Made by a program: the position numbers and the translations under genes. A DNA stretch of 10,092 nt from Nitrospirota bacterium. Lineage in GTDB: Bacteria; Nitrospirota; Thermodesulfovibrionia; JACRGW01. The notes under the pieces are model-generated. The model did no database searches and was not told where the DNA came from. It was given only the letters and a program-made list of their open reading frames with translations. The stretch covers positions 1 to 10,092 of the forward strand of contig JACRGW010000019.1 in assembly GCA_016212195.1 (NCBI GenBank), in the 5' to 3' direction. This document shows positions 1 through 6,728 of the stretch, one piece after another (positions within the stretch are counted from its first letter, which is position 1; every line of letters starts with the position of its first letter).

Positions 1-1
1 A

Positions 2-121
2 GAGTACACTAAGAAAATATATTATGAAAAAAATGGAAAGAAGACCTATGATCCTGCCTTTGATAATAGAGGTGTAGAAACAATATTATTATGTTTCGGA
101 ATATCTATCTCGACATTCTGA
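2..121 (+). CDS. Possible 3' end of an upstream gene (partial, uncertain)
   Basis: An open frame enters from the left edge and ends with TGA at 119-121, overlapping the first 31 bases of the sensor gene. Its codons are mostly purine-first up to about base 85, and the peptide (KKIYYEKNGKKTYDPAF and onward) looks like soluble protein. I recognise no family. A competing frame (3-77, ending TAG) would give a tail with two ATG codons and leave a 13-bp gap before the sensor gene. Only one of these can be the real upstream gene, or neither. Confidence is low because just about 39 codons are visible. Confidence 0.3.
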   Translation, partial: EYTKKIYYEKNGKKTYDPAFDNRGVETILLCFGISISTF

Positions 122-1656
122 GCAGCATCTTCGATGGAGTCTATCATGTAGATAGCAATAGGAAGATAACTTACTGGAACAAGGGTGCAGAAGCTCTCGC
201 TGGTTACAATGCAGAGGATGTAAGGGGAAAGAACTGTGAAGAGATAATCTCTTACGAAGATGAATCCGGCACTCCCCTTCTCTCCTACGAGTACCCCGCG
301 ATACTATGTTTACAGTCTTCAAGGACAACTGTAAAAAATCTATTCCTTGTAAATAAGAGTAGCGAAAGGATATATATAGAAGAACAGGCCTCTCCTGTTT
401 TCAGAGGTGGGAAAGTCATCGGCTCTGTCTCTCTCCTTCGGGATAATTCAAGGGTATTTTCCTTTTTAGAGTCGTACATAAAGAAGCATAGAAAGGATAG
501 ACTGGTACCGATATGCGCATGGTGCAAGAAGATAAAGATCACCGAGAAATCCTGGGAACAGATAGAGAAATACCTGACCGAGGAGGGATTTGGGGTATTC
601 ACCCATGGGATGTGTCCAGATTGCGCCGAGACGATCTTCGAGAAAAGGGTCTATCTCGAGAGCTATCAGAATATCTGCAAGGCTATAAGTTCAAGCCTTT
701 CCCTTAATGAGGTTCTGGACTTGATAGTGACGAATGCAGTAAAGGTTATGAATGTAAAGGCAAGCATGCTGAGACTTATGAATAAGGAAACACAGCAGCT
801 GGAGGTCGCTGCCTATTACGGTTTGAGAAAAAGGTATGTGGGAAAAGGGCCTGTTGCCTACGACGAAAGTATATCCGATGCCCTGACCGGTAAGGCAGTC
901 TCCGTATATGACATAACATCCGATACCAATGCAAAGTATCAAAAAGAAGCAGAAGACGAAGGGATAAGGAGTATTCTTTCGATCCCTGTTAAATTCAAGG
1001 ATGAAGTGATAGGCGTTCTCAGGATGTATACCTCTGAGCCAGTGAAATATAAAGATGAAGACCTGAAATTTATGACGGCCATAGCTGAACAGGCCGCCAT
1101 TGCCATAGTCAATGCGAGGAAATTCGAGACCACCGTATCAAGAACAAAGGAATACCTCAGGGTATTTGAGGAAGTTACGAAGGTAGTAAGTTCCACACTA
1201 AGATTGAACGAAGTTCTTAACCTTATAGTCAGGAAACTGCCCGAGGTTATGAATTTAAAGGCTGCCACTATAAGGTTGCTGGATTCTACAGAGCAGAAAC
1301 TCGAACTGGTTTCAGCTTATGGCCTGAGTGAGGAATACCTTGGAAGGGGGCCTGTTGATACAGAAGAAAATGTAAGGGAAGCTCTCCAGACAAGGTCCGT
1401 CGCCATATACGATGTTACCACCGACCCCAGGGTTCATTACCAGAAGGAGGCACTAAAGGAGGGCATAAAAAGCATGCTCACCTTACCAATAATTGCGAAG
1501 GGAAAGGTGATAGGGATCTTGAGGCTCCTCACAGACAGGTCACGACAGTTCTCAGAAGAGGACATCTCCTTCTCTTCTTCACTGGCAGAGGTATGCGGAA
1601 CAGCTATCGAGAATGCAAGGATCTATGAAGAACTCCAAAGAAAGAACAGGCAATAG
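91..1656 (+). CDS. PAS-(Cys motif)-GAF-GAF sensor protein without output domain
   Basis: A 521-residue cytoplasmic signal-sensing protein. Residues about 8-120 are a PAS domain (FDGVYHVDSNRKITYWNKGA, typical PAS opening). A linker then carries CAWCKK (C142, C145) and HGMCPDC (H172, C175, C178), a Cys/His motif often seen after PAS domains in bacterial sensors and possibly metal-binding. GAF1 (about 195-345) and GAF2 (about 360-513) are near-parallel copies: SLNEVLDLIV and RLNEVLNLIV lie 167 residues apart, suggesting tandem duplication. The protein ends eight residues after GAF2 in a helical stub. No kinase, GGDEF, HD or DNA-binding region follows, and no transmembrane segment is seen. The ATG at 91 is the first canonical start after an in-frame TAG at 67-69; the only SD-like match (AGAGGTG, 68-74) sits 16 bases upstream, which is far. 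Ligand and partner are unknown. Confidence 0.88.
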   Translation: MFRNIYLDILSSIFDGVYHVDSNRKITYWNKGAEALAGYNAEDVRGKNCEEIISYEDESGTPLLSYEYPAILCLQSSRTTVKNLFLVNKSSERIYIEEQASPVFRGGKVIGSVSLLRDNSRVFSFLESYIKKHRKDRLVPICAWCKKIKITEKSWEQIEKYLTEEGFGVFTHGMCPDCAETIFEKRVYLESYQNICKAISSSLSLNEVLDLIVTNAVKVMNVKASMLRLMNKETQQLEVAAYYGLRKRYVGKGPVAYDESISDALTGKAVSVYDITSDTNAKYQKEAEDEGIRSILSIPVKFKDEVIGVLRMYTSEPVKYKDEDLKFMTAIAEQAAIAIVNARKFETTVSRTKEYLRVFEEVTKVVSSTLRLNEVLNLIVRKLPEVMNLKAATIRLLDSTEQKLELVSAYGLSEEYLGRGPVDTEENVREALQTRSVAIYDVTTDPRVHYQKEALKEGIKSMLTLPIIAKGKVIGILRLLTDRSRQFSEEDISFSSSLAEVCGTAIENARIYEELQRKNRQ

Positions 1657-1663
1657 CTCCCCT

Positions 1664-2188
1664 CTATCTCCTACCCACTGACTTCATTCCTATTATACCC
1701 CTAAGATGATCAGATAAAAGAGAAGAGGCAATCCCGTTAAAAGTCCCTGTGATGATAGCAAAACCCAGGATTACAGGAGTAAGAAGAAAGATCTCCTTCC
1801 GCTTTACTATCATTATATATGCCATAGCTATCTGGGTAAGGTTATGCGTGAATGCACCGATGAGACTTATGCCGATAGGGCTGAAGGCATTCCTGAATAT
1901 CGAGATCATAAGACCCATAGCGAGTGTGCTCGCCACTCCACCTGAAAGGCTCAGGAAAAAACCTGGATTGAGAAAGGAGCCTGTAATGAGTGAGCCCACA
2001 AGAACCCTTATGGTTGTGACAAAAAGTCCTGCCTTAAGGCCGAAGAGTATGAGGGTAACGAGTGTAATTATATTCGCAAGCCCCAATCGCAGCCATGGTA
2101 GTGGTGAAGGGAAAACCATCTCAAGACTATGGATGACAATGGCGAATGTTGAAAGTAATGAGAGGTAGACCATTTCTCTCAGTTCCAT
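1664..2188 (-). CDS. Gx transporter / heptaprenyl-diphosphate synthase component I family membrane protein (EetB-like)
   Basis: About 174 residues and almost wholly hydrophobic, with five to six predicted membrane helices. It fits the Hpre_diP_synt_I (Gx transporter) family: LRLGLANIITL, a GLKAGLF loop, SGGVASTLAMGL and GAFTHNLTQIAMAY are the usual conserved stretches. Despite the family's old name, the fold is that of an integral membrane carrier or quinone-associated subunit rather than a prenyl synthase. Its neighbours are a NusG-domain-II protein and ApbE, the setting of EetB-like proteins in extracytosolic flavin electron-transfer loci. The start is taken at ATG 2188, four bases after the stop of the upstream gene, with TAGGA just before it. 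In-frame ATGs further upstream (2209, 2239) would run into the preceding gene and add a non-hydrophobic tail. The substrate is unknown. Confidence 0.85.
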   Translation of the reverse strand: MELREMVYLSLLSTFAIVIHSLEMVFPSPLPWLRLGLANIITLVTLILFGLKAGLFVTTIRVLVGSLITGSFLNPGFFLSLSGGVASTLAMGLMISIFRNAFSPIGISLIGAFTHNLTQIAMAYIMIVKRKEIFLLTPVILGFAIITGTFNGIASSLLSDHLRGIIGMKSVGRR

Positions 2189-2192
2189 TTTC

Positions 2193-2576
2193 CTACCAGC
2201 TGATAGCATCGTACCTGCCCTCACCCGTAATAGAGACAATTATCCTGTTGGGAAGACATATAAGGGCCTCACCAGATTTTGATATCCATCCCTGATTTAT
2301 GCATATCTTATAACGAGAGGGGTCCTTAATAACTCTTACCTTACTATCCCTGATTTCGATCTCTGTTATTCCCAGGGGGCCTTTAATCTTGAGTATCCTG
2401 TCTTCTTCAAGGGAATAGGAGCCAATAGTCCTTCCCTCTACATCTATGGATGCCTCTGCACCTTGAGGAAAGATTGTTTTAACGACATAGAAACTTAAGA
2501 CTGTTATTCCTGAAAGTAACAGTATCAGAACCTTATCCCAGAAAGTCATTCCCCTTATGATATCTCTAAAGCCCAA
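2193..2576 (-). CDS. NusG domain II-containing membrane-anchored protein (EetA-like)
   Basis: A 127-residue protein with one N-terminal membrane helix (about residues 13-32) and a beta-rich NusG_II domain that should face outside the cytoplasm. The family signature is visible as CINQGWIS (C92) and ICLPNR (C107); the two cysteines could form a disulfide or hold a ligand. The name refers to fold similarity with the extra domain of some NusG proteins; the KOW/NGN transcription domains are absent, so this is not a transcription factor. ATG 2576 overlaps the apbE stop by 11 bases, and its own stop is four bases from the next start, so the three genes are translationally coupled. The pairing with a Gx-family protein is the usual one. 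The precise role, probably in extracytoplasmic redox or flavin chemistry, is inferred from context. Confidence 0.85.
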   Translation of the reverse strand: MGFRDIIRGMTFWDKVLILLLSGITVLSFYVVKTIFPQGAEASIDVEGRTIGSYSLEEDRILKIKGPLGITEIEIRDSKVRVIKDPSRYKICINQGWISKSGEALICLPNRIIVSITGEGRYDAISW

Positions 2577-3603
2577 TCTTCCCCCTAGGGGTCATAGACC
2601 TGAGTGCTGAGGAGACCTTAACCTCTCCCCTTGAATCCACGATTATCCCTTTGATTAATTTATTAGACTCGATAAACTCCATACCCTTTTCTGGTCCCAA
2701 AACAAAGACCCCTGTTGCCAGGGCATCTACAAGAATACCTTCCTTTGATATTATCGTAACGCTCTGACAATTTGGAGCAGGAAGCCCATTTTTAGGATCG
2801 AAGATATGGTGGTATCTGATTCCACCTTTTACGAAAAATCTCTCATAATCCCCAGATGTTGATATTGAACTGTCCTCGAGGTCAATCGTAGTAAGGACTT
2901 TATCCTTTTCCCTCGGATGTTTTATGCCAATATGCCAGGGTTTGCCATCAGGCCTTTTTCCGAAGACCCTTATATCACCTGCCACAGCCACTATCCCTGC
3001 CTTTATTCCTTCTCCTTTGAGGACCTCAACCCCCTTATCTGCTGCATAACCCTTCGCTATTCCACCTAAATCTATTTTCATGCCTTTCTCCTTGAGTAAG
3101 ACCTCAGATTTTTGTACATTTACATGTAACTTTCTATAGTCAACAAGGGAGAGGGTCTTTTTAATATCAGCCCTTGCAGGAATATAATTTTCTTTAACCC
3201 CAAATCCCCAGAGACTACTGAGAGGGCCTATCGTGATATCAAAGGCACCGCCGGTCATCTCTGAGATTTCTATCGCCTTGGTTATAACAATTAGGACATC
3301 CTTATCTACTTTAACTGGATTTATACCAGCAGACCTGTTTATCCTGTCCACATCGTTCCCTTTTCTAAAACCTGACATAAGGGATTCGAGTCTTTCTATC
3401 TCTGAGAATGTTGCGTCTATCGCCTTCTCAACCTCTTCTTTAGGTCCAACAGCAGTAACAGTTACTACGGTATCCATAAGGAATTTAGTCTTTTTAAAGA
3501 TTGGAGGCTCTTTACTACAGGAGAGGAGTAGTAAAATGATTGTTATAATAATAAATTTGAAATTTGAAATTAACTCACTATACATGTGCAAATACCGACT
3601 CAC
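2566..3603 (-). CDS. apbE: FAD:protein FMN transferase, lipoprotein (ApbE)
   Basis: ApbE moves FMN from FAD onto a Thr or Ser of extracytoplasmic proteins, using Mg2+. This 345-residue protein has a hydrophobic leader ending in a lipobox (LLLSC, C29), so it is a predicted lipoprotein. Family motifs follow in order: MDTVVTVTA (43-51), GGAFDITIGPLSSLWGFG (118-135), KIDLGGIAKGYAAD (176-189), VAGDIRVFGKRPDG (207-220), HHIFDPKNGLP (265-275) and VDALATGVFVLG (292-303), the last supplying the expected metal-ligand Asp293 and Thr297. The start is uncertain: GTG at 3603 has a weak AGAAGAG ahead, while ATG at 3585 gives a shorter leader and an 8-base overlap with uvrA. The leader codons include a heptamer repeat (see separate entry). 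No flavinylation target of the FMN_bind type is encoded in the window. Confidence 0.95.
   Translation of the reverse strand: MSRYLHMYSELISNFKFIIITIILLLLSCSKEPPIFKKTKFLMDTVVTVTAVGPKEEVEKAIDATFSEIERLESLMSGFRKGNDVDRINRSAGINPVKVDKDVLIVITKAIEISEMTGGAFDITIGPLSSLWGFGVKENYIPARADIKKTLSLVDYRKLHVNVQKSEVLLKEKGMKIDLGGIAKGYAADKGVEVLKGEGIKAGIVAVAGDIRVFGKRPDGKPWHIGIKHPREKDKVLTTIDLEDSSISTSGDYERFFVKGGIRYHHIFDPKNGLPAPNCQSVTIISKEGILVDALATGVFVLGPEKGMEFIESNKLIKGIIVDSRGEVKVSSALRSMTPRGKIGL
3554..3574 (-). repeat. Short heptamer repeat in the apbE leader
   Basis: AATTTGA occurs twice in tandem, followed by the degenerate AATTAAC, again with a 7-bp period. It encodes the polar part of the ApbE signal peptide (ELISNFKF). 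With only two exact units in AT-rich DNA this could be chance, but period and style match the hemC blocks. Confidence 0.5.
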
Positions 3604-6109
3604 TTTCTCTTCTAAGAACCCTTTTAAGAAACTGCCCTGTATATGAATTGGCTATCCCTGATACCTCTTCTGGTGTTCCGGTAGCCACAAGCCATCCACC
3701 ATCATCTCCGCCCTCTGGACCAAGGTCTATGATATGGTCTGCTGTCTTTATGACATCAAGATTATGCTCTATGACCACAACTGTATTTCCGGAATCAACG
3801 AGACGGTTAAGGACATTGAGGAGTCTATGTATATCAGCAAAATGGAGACCTGTTGTAGGTTCATCGAGAATATAAAGTGTCCTGCCTGTTTCCCTCTTGG
3901 AAAGCTCTTTTGAGAGTTTCACCCTCTGGGCTTCTCCGCCTGATAGTGTTGTGGCAGACTGCCCCAGTGTTATATAGCCAAGTCCGATACTGTTCAGGGT
4001 CTCAAGTTTTTCTCTTATATGTGGTATATTCTCGAAGAAGATCAATGCCTCTTCCACAGTCATTTCCAAAACCTCTGCGATATTTTCCCCTTTATACCTT
4101 ATATCGAGGGTCTCCCTGTTATATCTCTTTCCCTTACATTGATCGCATGTGACATAGACATCAGGAAGGAAATGCATAGCTATCTTTATTGATCCGTCCC
4201 CTTCGCAGGCCTCGCAACGACCTCCCTTAATATTAAAGCTGAATCTTCCTGGTTTATAACCTCTTATCCTCGCCTCTGGAAGATGTGAGAAAATTTCTCT
4301 TATATAGGTAAAGAGTCCTGTATAGGTGGCAGGATTAGACCTCGGTGTCCTTCCTATCGGAGACTGGTCTATGTCCAGAACCTTATCTATGAGTTCTATA
4401 CCATTTATCCTCTTGTGCCTTCCCGGCCTTTCTGGTGAATGATATAGAATCTTAGCCAGGGCCTTATAGAGGATATCAAAGACAAGGGTTGATTTCCCTG
4501 ACCCTGAGACCCCTGTAACACAGGTTAAGATTCCTATAGGGATATCAATATCTGTTCCCTTAAGGTTATTTTCTCTCGGGCCGAGTATACTTAGGAAGCC
4601 TTTTGGTTTCCTCCTCCTTTCCGGTACAGGGATTGAAAGTTCTCCCTTGAGATACATGCCTGTCAGGGACCTTTCAGCGTTTATTATGCTTTCAATACTT
4701 CCTCGTGCCACAACCTCTCCACCATGTAAACCTGCACCAGGACCAATATCTATAAGGTAATCAGCCCTTCTCATTGTTTCTTCGTCATGCTCAACAATTA
4801 TGACGGTATTCCCCAGATCCCTGAGTCTGCAAAGGGAGTCAAGGAGCCTTCTGTTATCCCTCTGATGGAGTCCTATACTCGGTTCATCGAGGATATATAG
4901 TACACCTGTCAGGGAAGAACCTATCTGTGTGGAAAGTCTTATCCTCTGCGCCTCACCTGCTGAGAGGGTAGCAGCTGATCTATCGAGTGTCAGATAATCA
5001 AGCCCCACATTCACCAAGAATCCGAGCCTCTCTCTTATCTCTTTAAGTATCCTCTGAGCTATGAAAGACTCTTTATCTGAAAGTGTGAGATTGTTTAAGA
5101 AACTGAGTGTTCTCTTTGCAGACATCTGAGAAATCTCTGATATTGATAACCCCCCAATCTTTATAAAGAGGCTTTCCTTCCTTAATCTACTACCGCCACA
5201 GAACTGGCAGGGAGTTCCTGCAAGCTCCTGCTCATTTTCAAAATCTTGAATCCTCTCAACACCCAGACCACCACAATCCGGACAGGCACCATGAGGGCTG
5301 TTGAAGGAAAAGGTTCTTGGAGTTATTTCTGAATAACTTATTCCGCAATAAAGACATGCAAGTTTCTGACTGTAAAGGATGTCTCTTCCTTTATCCAGCT
5401 CGTTTATAATGACTATTCCCTTTGAGAGCCTTATAGCAATCTCGATGGAGTCTGCAATCCGTTTTTCTATACCTTCCTTGACGATTAAACGATCAATAAT
5501 TATTTCTATTGTATGCCTCTTATTCTTATTCAGTGTTATATCATCTGAGAGGTCCGTGATCTTCCCATCGATCCTTGCCTTACTGTATCCCATCCTTCTC
5601 ATCTCGAGGAGTTCCTTTTTATATTCCCCTTTCCTTCCTCTAACAATAGGGGCGAGGACCTGGAATCTTGTACCAGCAGAGAGCGATAATACAGAATCAA
5701 CCATCTGCTGGGCTGTCTGAGATCTGATTTCTCTACCGCAGTTGTAACAATAGGGATTGCCTATCTTTGAAAAAAGGAGCCTCATATAATCATATATCTC
5801 AGTCACAGTCCCTACAGTAGAACGTGGATTCTTTGAGGTTGCCTTCTGTTCGATAGAAATAGCAGGGGAAAGACCTTCGATGGAATCGACATCAGGCTTA
5901 TCCATCTGTTCGAGGAACTGCCTGGCGTATGCAGAGAGACTCTCGACATATCTCCTTTGACCTTCAGCATATATTGTGTCAAAGGTAAGGGAGGATTTCC
6001 CGGAACCAGATAATCCTGTTATTACAACTAATCTGTTTCTCGGGATCTCAAGGTCAATATTCTTGAGATTATGCTCTCTTGCCCCCTTGATGATTAGGCT
6101 ATCCTTCAT
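3578..6109 (-). CDS. uvrA: Excinuclease ABC subunit A lacking the insertion domain
   Basis: UvrA is the damage-recognition ATPase of nucleotide excision repair; a dimer loads UvrB at lesions. Residue numbers here count from a GTG at 6130. Both ABC modules are present: Walker A GLSGSGKSS (39-47) and GVSGSGKST (540-548), signatures LSAGE (389-393) and LSGGE (729-733), Walker B ILDEPSIGLH and ILDEPTTGLH. Zinc cysteines are C259/C262, C283/C286, C308/C311 and C639/C642 with C662/C665. The UvrB-binding region (about 125-245) is retained. Only 21 residues separate C286 from C308, where standard UvrA has roughly 110-125 forming the insertion domain, so the protein is about 100 residues short (843 against about 940). 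ATG 6109 is chosen because MKDSLIIKGAREHNLKNI is the normal family start; GTG 6130 would add seven residues. It heads an operon with apbE. Confidence 0.95.
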   Translation of the reverse strand: MKDSLIIKGAREHNLKNIDLEIPRNRLVVITGLSGSGKSSLTFDTIYAEGQRRYVESLSAYARQFLEQMDKPDVDSIEGLSPAISIEQKATSKNPRSTVGTVTEIYDYMRLLFSKIGNPYCYNCGREIRSQTAQQMVDSVLSLSAGTRFQVLAPIVRGRKGEYKKELLEMRRMGYSKARIDGKITDLSDDITLNKNKRHTIEIIIDRLIVKEGIEKRIADSIEIAIRLSKGIVIINELDKGRDILYSQKLACLYCGISYSEITPRTFSFNSPHGACPDCGGLGVERIQDFENEQELAGTPCQFCGGSRLRKESLFIKIGGLSISEISQMSAKRTLSFLNNLTLSDKESFIAQRILKEIRERLGFLVNVGLDYLTLDRSAATLSAGEAQRIRLSTQIGSSLTGVLYILDEPSIGLHQRDNRRLLDSLCRLRDLGNTVIIVEHDEETMRRADYLIDIGPGAGLHGGEVVARGSIESIINAERSLTGMYLKGELSIPVPERRRKPKGFLSILGPRENNLKGTDIDIPIGILTCVTGVSGSGKSTLVFDILYKALAKILYHSPERPGRHKRINGIELIDKVLDIDQSPIGRTPRSNPATYTGLFTYIREIFSHLPEARIRGYKPGRFSFNIKGGRCEACEGDGSIKIAMHFLPDVYVTCDQCKGKRYNRETLDIRYKGENIAEVLEMTVEEALIFFENIPHIREKLETLNSIGLGYITLGQSATTLSGGEAQRVKLSKELSKRETGRTLYILDEPTTGLHFADIHRLLNVLNRLVDSGNTVVVIEHNLDVIKTADHIIDLGPEGGDDGGWLVATGTPEEVSGIANSYTGQFLKRVLRRESESVFAHV

Positions 6110-6120
6110 GACAAATATAT

Positions 6121-6150
6121 ATATTACCACCAGGAGGTTTTTTGGGTAAA
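6121..6150 (-). promoter_or_regulatory. Candidate uvrA promoter
   Basis: On the minus strand TTTACC (6145-6150) and TAATAT (6121-6126) are 18 bases apart, each a 4/6 match to sigma-70 boxes. The -10 box ends only 11 bases before ATG 6109, so the transcript would have a very short leader or none, which agrees with the absence of a Shine-Dalgarno there. The stretch is AT-rich, so a chance match is possible. I saw no clear LexA-type operator. Confidence 0.3.
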
Positions 6151-6171
6151 GAAGTTTTTACTATGCAATCC

Positions 6172-6199
6172 TTGACTTCTAAAAAACAATGGTTAAATT
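6172..6199 (+). promoter_or_regulatory. Candidate sigma-70-type promoter of hsp20
   Basis: TTGACT (6172-6177, 5/6 match to the -35 box) and TAAATT (6194-6199, 4/6 match to the -10 box) are separated by 16 bases. A start near 6206 would give a leader of about 30 bases ending in the strong Shine-Dalgarno. The sequence CCTTGACTT resembles the -35 of heat-shock sigma-32 promoters, but no CCCCAT-type -10 follows. No CIRCE inverted repeat is present. Confidence 0.5.
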
Positions 6200-6220
6200 A
6201 TAACCAGAAATTAAAAGTGA

Positions 6221-6228
6221 AGGAGGTG
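6221..6228 (+). promoter_or_regulatory. Strong Shine-Dalgarno deciding the hsp20 start
   Basis: AGGAGGTG lies six bases before ATG 6235 and is the best ribosome site in the window. It rules in the 150-residue Hsp20 and argues against an in-frame TTG start at 6142, whose extension would run through the promoter and is not Hsp20-like. Confidence 0.85.
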
Positions 6229-6234
6229 AATATA

Positions 6235-6687
6235 ATGAAACTTATGAGATGGGAACCTTTTAAGGAGGTACTTTCCCTGAGGGATCAGATAGACAGGCTC
6301 TTTAACGAGACCTTTTTCAGGCCCTCTATCTCTGATGTCCATGGTGAGATATGGGATTGGGTCCCTGCTGTTGATATCGACGAGGATTCAGAAAGGTTAT
6401 TGATAAAGGCAGAACTCCCGGAAATGGACCTGAAGGATATAGATCTCAAGATTGAGAATAATACCTTGACTATTAAGGGAGAGAGGAAACTTGAAGGGGA
6501 AGATAAAAAGGAGAATTATCAGAGAGTAGAAAGGGTATATGGAAGTTTTTGCAGGACCTTTAGCCTCCCCTCGACAGTCGAGGTTGACAAGGTGAAGGCA
6601 ACCTACGATAGAGGGGTTCTTAAGATCGATCTTCCAAAGAAGGAAGAGATAAAGCCAAAGGCGATACCTATCGAGGTAAAATCCTGA
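6235..6687 (+). CDS. Small heat-shock protein, Hsp20 / alpha-crystallin family
   Basis: A 150-residue ATP-independent chaperone that holds unfolding proteins as an oligomer. The N-terminal arm (MKLMRWEPFKEVLSLRDQID) is typical of bacterial class-A Hsp20. The alpha-crystallin domain spans about residues 42-140: WVPAVDIDE opens it, LIKAELPEMD and NTLTIKGERK follow, and YDRGVLKIDLPK is the conserved G-V-L strand near its end. The tail IPI (144-146) is the I-x-I motif that docks into neighbouring subunits. It stands alone on the plus strand, divergent from uvrA and convergent with an RpoH-type sigma gene. It has its own promoter and a hairpin terminator 10 bases after the stop. The visible promoter looks housekeeping rather than heat-shock-specific. 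Confidence 0.95.
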   Translation: MKLMRWEPFKEVLSLRDQIDRLFNETFFRPSISDVHGEIWDWVPAVDIDEDSERLLIKAELPEMDLKDIDLKIENNTLTIKGERKLEGEDKKENYQRVERVYGSFCRTFSLPSTVEVDKVKATYDRGVLKIDLPKKEEIKPKAIPIEVKS

Positions 6688-6697
6688 TGGGAGAGGA

Positions 6698-6728
6698 GGG
6701 CGGCCCTTCAGGGCCGCCCATCTTTTAT
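6698..6728 (+). terminator. Intrinsic terminator of hsp20
   Basis: A perfect 9-bp GC stem (GGGCGGCCC, 6698-6706; GGGCCGCCC, 6711-6719) closes a TTCA loop and is followed by ATCTTTTAT. The U-rich tail is only on the plus-strand side, so it serves hsp20. The stop codon of the convergent sigma gene (TGA, 6708-6710) lies within the loop, and its final codons lie in the stem. Confidence 0.9.

Noticed and set aside
1657..1663. Bidirectional terminator between the convergent sensor and Gx genes
   Set aside because: Only seven bases separate the stops and no inverted repeat is visible around them.
1664..2188. True heptaprenyl diphosphate synthase subunit
   Set aside because: The protein is a multi-helix membrane protein next to ApbE and NusG_II genes, with no synthase partner; the name is a legacy family label.
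2193..2576. Transcription factor NusG
   Set aside because: It has a membrane helix and only the domain-II fold; the NGN and KOW regions of NusG are absent.
3578..6109. UvrA2-type paralogue or drug-resistance UvrA-like protein
   Set aside because: The UvrB-binding region is present and all other UvrA1 motifs are kept; only the insertion domain is missing.
6125..6142. ACCACC-A-GGAGGT followed by a T run as a terminator in the divergent spacer
   Set aside because: The inverted halves leave a one-base loop and cannot form a stable hairpin; no gene ends here.
6211..6224. TTAAAAGTGAAGG before hsp20 as another AAAAGTG repeat copy
   Set aside because: Only one unit is present and it merges with the Shine-Dalgarno; likely coincidence.
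6142..6234. N-terminal extension of Hsp20 from TTG 6142
   Set aside because: An AGGAGG lies before it, but the extension covers the promoter, is unlike Hsp20 proteins, and a stronger Shine-Dalgarno sits at ATG 6235.
6206..6234. RNA thermometer (ROSE type) ahead of hsp20
   Set aside because: The leader is only about 30 bases and I see no sequence able to pair stably with the Shine-Dalgarno.
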